Source: an uncultured Saprospiraceae bacterium (GTDB lineage Bacteria > Bacteroidota > Bacteroidia > Chitinophagales > Saprospiraceae). From it: a stretch of DNA of 64,000 nucleotides. Positions 8,698 through 18,300 of this stretch are shown here, piece by piece. The stretch covers positions 1-64,000 of the forward strand of contig CAJQRD010000035.1 in assembly GCA_905480605.1 (NCBI GenBank), in the 5' to 3' direction. Both the position numbers and the translations under genes were made by a program. The notes below the pieces were generated by a model. The model ran no database searches. It worked only from the letters and a program-made list of their open reading frames with translations, and was not told where the DNA came from. Position 1 is the stretch's first letter; every line of letters begins with the position of its first letter.

Positions 8698-11556
8698 ATG
8701 AAACAATCTACAATTATTTCTTTTATATGTGTATTTGTTATGTTTTTTACATTTACAGTTAATGCACAAATTTATTTAGAATTAGAAGCAAAAACAGATT
8801 TGACGTTTGCCGAAATTGTTGAGCAAACTGAAGCCTATTTCGATGAGGTAGGTAGAGAAAAAGGAAAAGGATATAAGCCATTTAAAAGATGGGAATATGA
8901 AAAACAAAGATCGTTGGATGCTGAAGGTCGAATAGTTTCTAGATCTGACCAAATGAAGTCATATAATTCATTTATGAAAAACAACCCTTCTCAAAAAGCA
9001 GTGGGGATTGATTTTACAGATTTAGGACCTTATTCACAAACCAATACATCTACATGGTCTTCCTCATTAGGACGACTATCAGCTATTGGGCTTGATCCTA
9101 ATAACGCCAATCACATAATTGTTGGATCTCCAACGGGAGGTATTTGGAAAACAACAGATGGTGGTACTACTTGGGCGGTTATTTATGATTATGCAACGAA
9201 TATTGACATCAGATCTCTGGAAATTAGTCATGCCAATGCTGATCATTATTATGTAGGTACAAGTGCTAGAATTTTGAAGTCAATTGATGCAGGGGAAACA
9301 TGGACAGCACAAACAGGTGGTCCAGTAGGTACATTTAATACAATCACCATGGATCCAACTAATGCCAATATACTACTTGCAACAAACAGATTTGGTAGAG
9401 GAATCTACAGATCAAGTGATGGTGGTGATACGTGGGGACTAGTAGAAGCAACAACCGGTGATGCTTTTGATATAGAATTCAAACCAGGGAATTCGAATGT
9501 CGTGTACGCCTCTGGTGCTGGGTTTATATCAAAGTCTACTGATAATGGTGCAACATGGACTGTCCTTGCGGGTCCTTGGGGTGGAGGAGTAATAATGTTA
9601 GCAGTAACACCTCATGATGCGAATTATATATATGCTTTACAAGAAACAAACGGCGGTTATGACGCGACATACAGATCTACTAATTCTGGAACGACATGGA
9701 CAATGCGATCAGATAATAGTTCAGGTACAAATAATATTTTATTTTATAATCAATCAGTTGTAGGTGGCCAAGCACCAAGGGATATGGATATTGTAGTATC
9801 TCCAACAGATAAAGATGATGTTTATGTAGCTGGAACGGAATTATGGAAGTCTACCAATGGTGGTACTGGATTTACAAAAATTGCCGATTGGTTGGTAGCA
9901 AGTGGATTACCTTTTATTCATGCAGATGTTGACTTAATGTATTATAGTGGAACTACTCTGTATGTTGGGAGTGATGGTGGATTATTTACAAGTACAGATG
10001 CTGGAGCAACATTTACAGATAAAACAACTGGAATCAATGTCAGACAGTTTTATAGAATTGGAGCGTCACAAACAAGTGTGGATAGAGTTTCTGGCGGATC
10101 TCAAGACAATGGAACGGGAGTGCTGGTTGGTGGCATTTGGAAAGATTATATGGGAGCTGACGGAATGGAAACTTTTATTGATTGGAGCAATGCTGATATT
10201 ATGTATGGAAATGTACAATTTGGAAGCTTATATAAATCTACTGATGGAGGGAATACTACAGTGGGTATAACACAAACTGAAAGTGGAGCAAATGGTGAAT
10301 GGGTTACGCCAACGGAACAAGATCCAACTATTTCAAATACGCTTTATCAAGGTAAAACGGAAGTTTATAAAAGTACAAATGGTGCTGCGTCTTGGACAAC
10401 TATTTCTGCTTTTGCCAATGGGGATAAGTGTGATGAAATAGAAATTGCACCTTCTAACAATCAAGTGATTTATGTTTCTTATGGAGCATTGCTTTATAAA
10501 ACTATAAATGGGGGAACTACTTGGAGTGCGAATATTGGCCCAGGTGGTTATATCAACTATATTGATGTACACCCAACAGATCCTAATAAAGTTGTAATTG
10601 CTCAGTTTGGAGCTATAATGGAATCAACCAATGGTGGTACTACTTGGGTTGATATAAAGGGTAATTTGCCTAATCAGACTTATTATTGTGCTTTGTATGC
10701 CAATGATGGGGCTAGTGGAATATTCTTAGGAGGTCAAGTAGGTATTTGGTATAAGGATAATACATCAGGTACCAATTGGGTAAACCAAAGTGGAGATATG
10801 CCAACGGTACAAATACGTGAATTGGAGATTAGAAATGGAACCCTGTACGTAGGAACTTATGGACGTGGGTTATGGAAAGGTACCCTAACTCCAAATATAC
10901 TTGGAATGACTTGTGGGTCGCCAATAGATCTAAGTATGCCTGGCACTTTTACTGCTCCAGGTCCTAGTTATGGTGGTGGATGTTTTAACTGTACAGGTGA
11001 AACTGCTACTAATGCCAATTGGTATAAGTTTACGCCACCATTTACTGGAACAATAAATATTGGTTCATGTTTAGCAGGTGAAGACACAAGGCTATGGATA
11101 TACAGTGGAAGTTGTGGCGCTTTAACTCAAATTGATGCAAATGATGATGGTTGCACTATGACTCATGGCAACGGTACAGAGCTTTTTGCCTCTTTAGTAG
11201 AAAACCTAGCCGTAGTGGCAGGCACACCAATTTATATAGAATGGGATAACAGATGGTCCTCTAATTCTTTCTTTTGGTCGCTGGAGTATAATGCCGTAGC
11301 TTGCCCACCAAATTTCAATGGGCCAAATACCTTGACTGGGGTCCAATCTACTTCGATGGATTTTGAGACAAATGGTGGTATTGCATCTAGTCAACAAATA
11401 ACAGGAGCTACAACAGTTGTCGATTATGATTCTGGAACTGATATAAACTTACTTGCAAATTTTGAAGTTGTATTAGGAGCCGTTTTTAATGCATTTATTG
11501 ATGGCTGTGGTGGAGCTTTAATTCAACAGGACCTGAATGATCTTGAAGGGAAATAA
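8698..11556 (+). CDS. Secreted BNR/VPS10-type beta-propeller protein
   Basis: A 952-residue protein with a signal peptide ending FTVNAQ. Residues 110-730 hold a long series of BNR (Asp-box) repeats, S-x-[DN]-G-G-x-T-W, such as KTTDGGTTWAV, KSIDAGETWTA, RSSDGGDTWG, KSTDNGATWT and ESTNGGTTWVD, which build two beta-propellers as in sortilin/VPS10 proteins and xyloglucanase-like hydrolases. After about residue 740 comes a Cys-rich beta domain (CGSPIDLSMPGTF...). The C-terminus (NFEVVLGAVFNAFIDGC) is the small beta-sandwich that usually precedes a type IX secretion sorting domain, but no sorting domain follows: the protein ends 18 residues later. Function could be sugar binding, hydrolysis or adhesion; no catalytic residues can be assigned with confidence. 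Confidence 0.85.
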   Translation: MKQSTIISFICVFVMFFTFTVNAQIYLELEAKTDLTFAEIVEQTEAYFDEVGREKGKGYKPFKRWEYEKQRSLDAEGRIVSRSDQMKSYNSFMKNNPSQKAVGIDFTDLGPYSQTNTSTWSSSLGRLSAIGLDPNNANHIIVGSPTGGIWKTTDGGTTWAVIYDYATNIDIRSLEISHANADHYYVGTSARILKSIDAGETWTAQTGGPVGTFNTITMDPTNANILLATNRFGRGIYRSSDGGDTWGLVEATTGDAFDIEFKPGNSNVVYASGAGFISKSTDNGATWTVLAGPWGGGVIMLAVTPHDANYIYALQETNGGYDATYRSTNSGTTWTMRSDNSSGTNNILFYNQSVVGGQAPRDMDIVVSPTDKDDVYVAGTELWKSTNGGTGFTKIADWLVASGLPFIHADVDLMYYSGTTLYVGSDGGLFTSTDAGATFTDKTTGINVRQFYRIGASQTSVDRVSGGSQDNGTGVLVGGIWKDYMGADGMETFIDWSNADIMYGNVQFGSLYKSTDGGNTTVGITQTESGANGEWVTPTEQDPTISNTLYQGKTEVYKSTNGAASWTTISAFANGDKCDEIEIAPSNNQVIYVSYGALLYKTINGGTTWSANIGPGGYINYIDVHPTDPNKVVIAQFGAIMESTNGGTTWVDIKGNLPNQTYYCALYANDGASGIFLGGQVGIWYKDNTSGTNWVNQSGDMPTVQIRELEIRNGTLYVGTYGRGLWKGTLTPNILGMTCGSPIDLSMPGTFTAPGPSYGGGCFNCTGETATNANWYKFTPPFTGTINIGSCLAGEDTRLWIYSGSCGALTQIDANDDGCTMTHGNGTELFASLVENLAVVAGTPIYIEWDNRWSSNSFFWSLEYNAVACPPNFNGPNTLTGVQSTSMDFETNGGIASSQQITGATTVVDYDSGTDINLLANFEVVLGAVFNAFIDGCGGALIQQDLNDLEGK

Positions 11557-11590
11557 TTGAAGATATTTTTTATTTTGAATTTTAATATCG

Positions 11591-11622
11591 AAAAAGGTGT
11601 AATTTTTATTACACCTTTTTTT
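11591..11622 (+). terminator. Terminator after the BNR-repeat gene
   Basis: AAAAAGGTGTAAT (11591-11603) pairs with ATTACACCTTTTT (11608-11620) around a TTTT loop, with more T following. Confidence 0.85.
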
Positions 11623-11696
11623 TATGATATTTATTAAGAAAATACTATTAAAGGGAATTTAGTATTTTCACTACTTATATAAATCTAAATAAATCT

Positions 11697-12446
11697 ATGA
11701 CCTCATCCTCAACTGTTCATATTTTAAATGGAGATGCGCTTCTTGATCGTTTTCCATCTGGCATTGAAGGTGAGAAAATCATTATGAGGGAATGTTTGAT
11801 AGATGGCAATATAAAAGGAGATAATCTGGAAGATTTTTTCAAGAACAGAACTGCATATATAAGTAGCGAAGGTTGGATAGATTCAGAATCTGAATACTAT
11901 GATAAATCTGCATCGGAAATCAACAAATTATATAACATATCCGAAGAAGCTAATGTCTACCTGTGGTTTGAAGAAGATCTCTTTTGCCAAGTAAACATGT
12001 GGTTTATATGTTCCATATTATCATCCTTGAACGTAACCCGGAATGTAATGTTTGTGCGCCCTTTAGAACATGCACCCTATAGTTTTGGACACCACACTCA
12101 AGACAATCTTTTACAAATATTCAATGAGGCAATAAGAATAGATGATGTGTCATACTTTAGCAAGTTGTGGAAAGCTTATGTTAAAAATGACAGTAAGGAA
12201 TTGTTAAAGTTACGCGATATTTTGCCTTCAAATTTAAACTTTATTTCTACCGCAATTGAGGCACAAGTGTATCGTAGAGCAACCGATGATAATATGCTAG
12301 ATAACCTATCATCAGATGTGAAAAAAATTATTGAAGAATCAGATACAACTTCCTTTGCAATTGCATTTCAAAAATTCTCTAAAAGATATACTCACTATGG
12401 ATTCGGAGATTTACAATTCAAAAAAATCTATGATTTGGTGAAATGA
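11697..12446 (+). CDS. DUF1835 domain-containing protein
   Basis: A 249-residue cytoplasmic protein. The N-terminus, VHILNGDALLDRFPSGIEGE, with RECLIDGNIKGD next and VYLWFEEDLFCQVNMWFIC later, is the DUF1835 signature (HxxxGDxxxxxL, RExLxxG, then W.E.DLFCQ.NL). The family has no established reaction. The acidic and aromatic motifs and the HILNGD start suggest a nucleotide-binding Rossmann-like fold, but this is inference. Single gene; the next gene is on the opposite strand and ends 31 bp away. Confidence 0.8.
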   Translation: MTSSSTVHILNGDALLDRFPSGIEGEKIIMRECLIDGNIKGDNLEDFFKNRTAYISSEGWIDSESEYYDKSASEINKLYNISEEANVYLWFEEDLFCQVNMWFICSILSSLNVTRNVMFVRPLEHAPYSFGHHTQDNLLQIFNEAIRIDDVSYFSKLWKAYVKNDSKELLKLRDILPSNLNFISTAIEAQVYRRATDDNMLDNLSSDVKKIIEESDTTSFAIAFQKFSKRYTHYGFGDLQFKKIYDLVK

Positions 12447-12477
12447 AAAAAAAGTAAGGAATTAAAATAGTAGTAAT

Positions 12478-13710
12478 TTAGCTGCCAATAATCTTTCTCC
12501 CCATTTCCCTAATACCATGATAAGCCTTTAAAGTATTCTTCGTCATCTCTTGCGGCAAACCCTTGGCATTAGATTTCTTTTCTTGGATAATACCGTGAGA
12601 AATAGTATTTAAAAAGGCCTTGATTTGCACCTCAGCATTTTCGCCTTCTTCAATGAGCCAGCTTGCATCTTTATGGTCTTGCCAGCTGTCACAATCTTTT
12701 GACCCAAAAAATAAAACAGCAGAACCTTGATGAACGGCACTAACCATTTTAGATGGCACACATACATTTATCCATTCAGAAATTAGTGAGACCATGTTAA
12801 TATCTAGATGTTTGAGTTCTTCTCTCGGCATATAATCAAGCAGAGTAATACCTTCCTTTTTATCTTTGATATATTCTTTTATGATATGGGCTTTGGCACC
12901 ATAAACAACAAGCATTAGATGCTGATTCTTGGGTTGTAAATGATCAATTGTCCATTTGATAAATTCTATTGAGTGGGCTTGACCTAGATTTCCAATATAA
13001 CCCAGATAGATTTTGGTTTTATCTGTTTTCCAAGTAGGAATTGCGATGTTATTTTCTTGTTTTGCATTGTTTAAAAAAACACCACAAGGAAGGATAACTG
13101 TTGAAATATCTTTTTTATAAGCATCTTTTAAATATTGAGCTTGGATGTCTCCCAAAGCTATCATTCCATTTGGCTTTTTTAAATAAGCTCTTCGGAAAAA
13201 GTATTTATAAATGGGATTTGATTTTTTAATCAAATTGCCCGACGCAAATCCTTCTGGATATAAATCCATACTCCAATAAATCCAAGGGGTCTTTTTTCTA
13301 TTTAAAATAAAGCCAGCCCAAACATTTAATAACATAGGGTTTGTCATTACGATAATAACACCGTCATTTATTTTTTGTGCCTTTCGTATCAGTTTGAATC
13401 CTTCAATAAGATTGCCGATTAGTCTTAATATTTTGTTTTGACCATTATAGAAAGAAGAAATAATGTGTTGCTCTCCTTTTATCTTTTTACCAGTTTCTCC
13501 GCCTCCAGGATAATCACCGTCGGTATGCACTATTTTGACTTGGCAACCATTTTCAACAAGAAAAATCGCCAGATCATTTGCCGCTTCAGCTATAGCACTT
13601 TTGTTAGGTGGGTAATACCTGTTGACAATCGTTACACTTACTTCACTCTTGTTTTCCACGCGTCGTAAGTTTCTTGAAAAATATCTTTTATTGATTTTGT
13701 TATAGTCCAA
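12478..13710 (-). CDS. Glycosyltransferase family 4 (GT-B, WbuB-like)
   Basis: A GT-B glycosyltransferase of up to 410 residues. The N-terminal domain has the [20 protein letters not shown] segment typical of WbuB-type enzymes (acceptor side), and the C-terminal nucleotide-sugar side shows [14 protein letters not shown] and [20 protein letters not shown]. It should add a sugar to a polysaccharide or lipid-linked oligosaccharide on the cytoplasmic face. The ATG at 13710 would overlap the epimerase gene by 73 bp; an in-frame GTG at 13659-13657 starts just before the conserved [12 protein letters not shown] and gives a more usual overlap of about 20 bp, so it may be the real start. Probably translated coupled to the epimerase. 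Confidence 0.82.
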   Translation of the reverse strand: MDYNKINKRYFSRNLRRVENKSEVSVTIVNRYYPPNKSAIAEAANDLAIFLVENGCQVKIVHTDGDYPGGGETGKKIKGEQHIISSFYNGQNKILRLIGNLIEGFKLIRKAQKINDGVIIVMTNPMLLNVWAGFILNRKKTPWIYWSMDLYPEGFASGNLIKKSNPIYKYFFRRAYLKKPNGMIALGDIQAQYLKDAYKKDISTVILPCGVFLNNAKQENNIAIPTWKTDKTKIYLGYIGNLGQAHSIEFIKWTIDHLQPKNQHLMLVVYGAKAHIIKEYIKDKKEGITLLDYMPREELKHLDINMVSLISEWINVCVPSKMVSAVHQGSAVLFFGSKDCDSWQDHKDASWLIEEGENAEVQIKAFLNTISHGIIQEKKSNAKGLPQEMTKNTLKAYHGIREMGRKIIGS

Positions 13711-14690
13711 TTAGGGTAGTGATCTTTGATTTTTCGAAGATCAGAATAATAGCAAATATGATCACCAATTCTGTTTTGATCGCTGTATTGATAGTGCATT
13801 TCAATTCCAGAAATTTCAGATATCATATCAAAAGCTTCTAAGATTGAACACGTATTGTCCTTGCCTCCTCCAATATTATAAACTTCTCCAATTCTTGGTG
13901 CTTTGATAAATTCTTCGATAAAACGGGCAACGTCATAGGAGTGGATATTGTCCCTCACTTGCTTTCCTTTGTATCCAAATATGGTATACTCTCGACCTAT
14001 TAAATTGCACTTGATCAAATAACTGAGGAAACCATGCAGTTCGACACCACTATGGCTTGGTCCAGTAAGGCATCCGCCTCTTAAACAAGCTGTTGGCATA
14101 TTAAAGTAGCGACCGTATTCTTGCACAGAAATATCAGCAGATACTTTTGAAGCTCCAAACAAAGAGTGCTTAGTTTGATCTATTCTAAATGACTCAGAAA
14201 TACCATGTGTGTAATGTTTGTCAGCATAGTCATATCTTTTTTCCAACTCTACCATTTCAATTTCGTTGGGCGCATCGCCATAAACCTTATTGGTTGACAT
14301 ATGTACAAATGGTACCATGGTAGAATATTGCCTTGTTGCCTCCAATAGGTTAAATGTTCCAACCGCATTGGTGTCAAAATCTTCAAAGGGTATGGCTGCA
14401 GCTTTATCATGAGAGGGCTGTGCTGCTGTATGCACAATTGCATCTGGTTTAATAGAGCCTATTAGTTTGATAATGCCTTCACGGTCTCGAATATCGATTT
14501 CGTGATGTACGAAATTGGGGATATTACTTTCCAATCGCTTCTGATTCCACCTTGTATCTCCTTGCTCCCCAAAAAATACAGCACGCTGATTGTTATCTAA
14601 CCCATGAACTTCCCAACCCAAATTTCCAAAATGAATACAGACTTCTGATCCGATTAATCCAGATGATCCAGTGACTAATATTTTCTGCAT
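13638..14690 (-). CDS. NAD-dependent epimerase/dehydratase, CDP-paratose 2-epimerase-like
   Basis: A 350-residue extended SDR. The NAD motif GSSGLIG is at residues 8-14, Ser132-Thr133 sit in MSTNKVYG, and the YxxxK position reads F178-G-A-S-K182, so the usual catalytic tyrosine is Phe. Long conserved stretches, such as [20 protein letters not shown], match CDP-paratose (tyvelose) 2-epimerase-like proteins, a group that I recall often carries LFGASK here. The likely role is making a nucleotide sugar for surface polysaccharide, feeding the glycosyltransferase that overlaps its 3' end. With Phe in place of Tyr the exact chemistry is uncertain. Confidence 0.85.
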   Translation of the reverse strand: MQKILVTGSSGLIGSEVCIHFGNLGWEVHGLDNNQRAVFFGEQGDTRWNQKRLESNIPNFVHHEIDIRDREGIIKLIGSIKPDAIVHTAAQPSHDKAAAIPFEDFDTNAVGTFNLLEATRQYSTMVPFVHMSTNKVYGDAPNEIEMVELEKRYDYADKHYTHGISESFRIDQTKHSLFGASKVSADISVQEYGRYFNMPTACLRGGCLTGPSHSGVELHGFLSYLIKCNLIGREYTIFGYKGKQVRDNIHSYDVARFIEEFIKAPRIGEVYNIGGGKDNTCSILEAFDMISEISGIEMHYQYSDQNRIGDHICYYSDLRKIKDHYPNWTITKSIKDIFQETYDAWKTRVK

Positions 14691-14872
14691 TTTTTACTTT
14701 TAGAATTGCAATAATACCTATTTATATATAGATATCTTTAATATATACTTGCATTTAATGCTAATTGTATAAAACACTTCAACATGAACCCCATTATGTA
14801 GCATTAGCAAGCTTTTATTTTAAGTATTCAGACTTGGTTTTAAGTATATCCTGAACATTGAATACGTGATTC

Positions 14873-15382
14873 CTAAAAATAGAGACCATAACTAATATTA
14901 GTAAGTTCTGGGAATGCAATGCCACCTCTCACAAAGTAGTCGCTCCAATAATATCTAACGCCCAACCCAAGGTTAGGAATTAGGCCATCTATTGAAGTGC
15001 GTCTAGGCCCTGTAGAAGCTGCTGTTCCAACACCTATGGTTATTTCAAATTTAGAACGCCCTTTCCCCAATAGTATTACTGTAGATACCAAACCATATTT
15101 ATATCCATTACTCCCTCCATCGTAATCACCAAAACCTAGAATACCATATGTTCCTTTAAAATTTAGACTCAACCATTTTTTTTGAAATACAGGTATTTCT
15201 AGGTTTGCAGAAATTCCAATTCCAAATGCGAAAGGCAGGTACGAACTACCAGAGAGATAGCCAAATGTTTTGGTTGTAATTGGAATGGAATCCTTTGCAT
15301 TGAAAGTTTGACCTTGCCCAGGTATCGAAATCATTAAATAAATAATTATTATTGCGGAGGTCTTCATTCTCTTTTTCTTCAA
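14873..15382 (-). CDS. Hypothetical outer-membrane beta-barrel-type protein
   Basis: A 169-residue protein with a signal peptide (hydrophobic IIIIYLMISIP, cleavage near GQG-QTF). The mature part alternates hydrophobic and polar residues with many Gly, Tyr and Phe (LPFAFGIGISANLEIPVF, YGLVSTVILLGKG, FEITIGVGTA, PNLGLGVRYYW) and ends in an aromatic residue (GLYF), as outer-membrane barrels do. This would be roughly an eight-strand barrel. The second Met (MKTSAI, residue 6) may be the start. It stands alone in front of a region of decayed DNA. Confidence 0.65.
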   Translation of the reverse strand: MKKKRMKTSAIIIIYLMISIPGQGQTFNAKDSIPITTKTFGYLSGSSYLPFAFGIGISANLEIPVFQKKWLSLNFKGTYGILGFGDYDGGSNGYKYGLVSTVILLGKGRSKFEITIGVGTAASTGPRRTSIDGLIPNLGLGVRYYWSDYFVRGGIAFPELTNISYGLYF

Positions 15383-15591
15383 ATATTTCTAAAATTTGAA
15401 TAACTAAAGTCTCAATAGCTTTGAATGATCCTACTCAATTTAGATAATAAGTCTCAATTTTAGTAATTGCTCAAATTGATATACTTTTAGCCAACTACTA
15501 ATGGGTTTTTAATAACTTCAATCTATAAAACCATTACTACTTTATTTTAAATTATAAATATGAATAACTTCTTCCAGCATACTTAAATTAA

Positions 15592-16018
15592 ATGATTTCT
15601 ATTTATCATCTTGTTGGTTGTTGTACTTTCCTCTTCTTATAAAACTGAAAACAGATGGAAAGCTTATCCTCCTATGAATCAATGCGTAAGTGGACTAACT
15701 TATCGAGAAGGTTCAGACAAATGTTTTGCTGAAATGACAGAAAAGCACAAAAGTGGTAAAAATAGATCGAATGAATGTTGATTGTATGTGTGCCTCTTCT
15801 GTTTGTAAGTTTGGCACTGTTAATACCGAAGGTCTTATCTAAGAGACCTCTTGAAAAATGAGTTTAAAATTATTTGGGGATATCCTACAACACCTCTACT
15901 TGATGAAAACGGATTAATTGTTTATGGCTTTTCAGGTGGCAAAACCGATGAAACTGCGCCTCTAGAACTAATGAACAAATTGATACCTCAGATTGATCTG
16001 GCCTTAAAGAAAATGTAG
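15592..16018 (+). pseudogene. Decayed small secreted protein gene (two frameshifts)
   Basis: From 15596 a frame without a start codon reads a signal-like FLFIILLVVVLSSSYKTENR, then KAYPPMNQCVSGLTYREGSD and EKHKSGKNRSNEC before TGA. Coding then seems to move to another frame (MNVDCMCASSVCKFGTVNTE, ending at TAA) and back to the first frame (YLRDLLKNEFKIIWGYPTTP, LLDENGLIVYGFSGGKTDET, ending LALKKM at TAG 16016-16018). The outer parts share a frame, so two compensating frameshifts fit, near 15755 and 15835. The relic would encode about 140 residues with several Cys. Family not recognised. The rest of 15383-16194 shows nothing. Confidence 0.6.
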
Positions 16019-16194
16019 TCTATATCTTGGCAACACAAATATTTATATGTTTGAGTGGAAAAGTTATATACTGTATATTTGAGATATTCGATTGGTTTGT
16101 AATCAAGATCTGTTATCCAATAATTTAAAGGCCATATAACTTTATACTGATTATTTAAAATCAAACAAATTTTCTAATAACCCGTTAATTGTAA

Positions 16195-17760
16195 ATGAAT
16201 ATAATTCACCAAGATAGCTTTCAATCGAATCTCGTAGCTGATGAGATTCAAGATAATTTTAGACGACAAGTCGCAGGTGCGCACTTTTCATATGCAAAGC
16301 CAAGGATTCCATCGAGCCCTGCATTGCTGCACTTTTCACCAGAACTTGCACAAACATTGGGATTCGGCGAAGAATTTACATCATCAGATGATTTTTTAGC
16401 CATTGTTACAGGTGCAAAGGTCGCTGAAGATAGCCGTCCTTATTCAATGTGTTATGGTGGACACCAATTTGGTCATTGGGCAGGACAACTAGGAGATGGG
16501 CGTGCCATTAACCTTGGTGAAGTTTCTCATAAAGACAAGTCTTGGCTGTTACAATTAAAAGGAGCAGGGGAGACACCTTATTCAAGGTCAGCAGATGGAT
16601 TGGCGGTCTTGCGTTCTTCTGTTCGTGAACACCTTTGTAGTGAAGCTATGTTTCACTTGGGAGTTCCAACAACACGTTCGTTGTCTTTGTGTTTGACGGG
16701 TGATGAAGTGCTTCGTGATGTTATGTATGATGGCAATCCAGCTTATGAAAAAGGTGCTGTAGTGTGTAGAGTGTCACCATCTTTTATTAGGTTTGGGAAT
16801 TTTGAACTATTATCTTCTAGGAAAGACATTGATAATTTAAAATTACTTGTTGATTATACCATTAAGCATTTCTATAAAGACATTGATCTCTCAGCTGAAA
16901 ACGCATATATTCAATTCTTTGAAAGTGTGGTCAAACGTACATTAGACATGATCGTCCATTGGCAACGCGTTGGTTTTGTGCATGGTGTTATGAATACAGA
17001 TAATCTTTCAATCTTAGGATTGACTATTGATTATGGACCCTATGGTTGGTTAGAAGGTTTTGATAATGATTGGACACCCAATACAACTGATAAGCAAAAT
17101 CGAAGGTATCGTTTTGGTAATCAGCCACCAATTGCATTGTGGAATTTATACCAATTGGCTAATGCTTTGTTTCCTCTTATAAATGATGTGAAGCCACTAG
17201 AATCTGCATTGGATAAATTCAAATCTGAATTCATTATCGAACGTATTAAGATGATGAAGGCTAAGTTGGGGTTGGTAAATGAAGATACTGGAGATGAAGA
17301 TTTAATTAATCAAATTGAAGTCGTCCTTTCATTGTCAGAATGTGATATGACAATTTTTTATAGACTGCTTGCAAATGTTGATCAAAACGATAATTCAGAG
17401 GATGCTCTTCAAATTATAAATGAAGCTTTTTACATAGCAGATTATATTAAAGCAGATATTAAATCCAAATGGTTAAATTGGTTCGACTCATATTTAAATA
17501 GATTAAAAAAACAATCTATTTCAAACGAAGATCGTAAAATTGAGATGAATAAAGTAAATCCAAAGTATGTTCTTAGAAACTATATGTCTCAATTGGCAAT
17601 TGATAAAGCAGACAATGGCGATTATAATTTAATTGAAGAATTATATACCTTGTTGAAGAATCCATATGATGAACAGCCAGGTCTCAATAAATGGTTTGCC
17701 AAAAGACCAGAATGGGCTAGAAACAAAGTTGGATGCTCAATGCTATCATGTAGTTCTTAA
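16195..17760 (+). CDS. selO: SelO/YdiU family protein adenylyltransferase (AMPylator)
   Basis: A 521-residue pseudokinase that transfers AMP from ATP to Ser, Thr or Tyr hydroxyls of proteins, linked in E. coli to redox stress. Diagnostic segments are YGGHQFGHWAGQLGDGRAIN, LQLKGAGETPYSRSADG (nucleotide loop and Lys), RVSPSFIRFGNFE, and HGVMNTDNLSILGLTIDYGP (the catalytic and metal-binding Asn/Asp residues). The C-terminus ends CSMLSCSS, the position where eukaryotic SelO carries selenocysteine; here it is ordinary Cys. Length is normal for the family. The start ATG at 16195 gives the expected N-terminus. It may be co-transcribed with the small zinc-ribbon gene 50 bp downstream. Confidence 0.95.
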   Translation: MNIIHQDSFQSNLVADEIQDNFRRQVAGAHFSYAKPRIPSSPALLHFSPELAQTLGFGEEFTSSDDFLAIVTGAKVAEDSRPYSMCYGGHQFGHWAGQLGDGRAINLGEVSHKDKSWLLQLKGAGETPYSRSADGLAVLRSSVREHLCSEAMFHLGVPTTRSLSLCLTGDEVLRDVMYDGNPAYEKGAVVCRVSPSFIRFGNFELLSSRKDIDNLKLLVDYTIKHFYKDIDLSAENAYIQFFESVVKRTLDMIVHWQRVGFVHGVMNTDNLSILGLTIDYGPYGWLEGFDNDWTPNTTDKQNRRYRFGNQPPIALWNLYQLANALFPLINDVKPLESALDKFKSEFIIERIKMMKAKLGLVNEDTGDEDLINQIEVVLSLSECDMTIFYRLLANVDQNDNSEDALQIINEAFYIADYIKADIKSKWLNWFDSYLNRLKKQSISNEDRKIEMNKVNPKYVLRNYMSQLAIDKADNGDYNLIEELYTLLKNPYDEQPGLNKWFAKRPEWARNKVGCSMLSCSS

Positions 17761-17810
17761 TCATTATATATTATAAGATTTCAGTCTAAAAGAAAATAAA
17801 TAAAAAATAA

Positions 17811-18116
17811 ATGGGAATATTCAGTTGGTTATTTGGAAATAAAAAAGGTAAAATTGATTTAAGTGATCAAGACCTGATAGAGGCTGGCGCATGTCCAAAT
17901 TGTTGGGGGAAACAAGAATATAATAATGAATACATTGAGTATTTTGAAGATAAAACAAAAGCCAACATCAACAAAGACAAGAAGAATCAAAAAGCTTTTG
18001 TACAACAATTCGTAGAAACTAACATCACAGGTATCAGGTTGAAAAAGGACGGAGACATGTTGATTTGCCCTAAATGCAACAGAAAGCATAAAATATTATC
18101 TTCGAAGGCCAATTAA
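17811..18116 (+). CDS. Small zinc-ribbon protein
   Basis: A 101-residue soluble protein starting MGIFSWLFGNKKG. It has two Cys pairs, CPNCW at about 33-37 and CPKC at about 86-89, spaced to form one zinc ribbon around a charged helical middle (YFEDKTKANINKDKKNQKAF). Family function unknown. It stands between selO and fdhD on the same strand. Confidence 0.65.
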   Translation: MGIFSWLFGNKKGKIDLSDQDLIEAGACPNCWGKQEYNNEYIEYFEDKTKANINKDKKNQKAFVQQFVETNITGIRLKKDGDMLICPKCNRKHKILSSKAN

Positions 18117-18300
18117 AGCACTTATTCACATAAAGATTCGGTAAATAAGGCTGTTGAGAATTAGGTCAACAATTCATTAGGTCATTTGGTCCTTAACTCG
18201 TTGTTGACATAGAATCATTGCTGACATTGCTGGACATTGAATAAATATCATATTTTCTATTATCTTTTTGTATATTGCCAATGTATAACTACTAGAAAAA

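Noticed and set aside
17731-17760. Selenocysteine at the C-terminus of SelO
   Set aside because: The C-terminus reads CSMLSCSS with ordinary Cys codons and a normal TAA stop.
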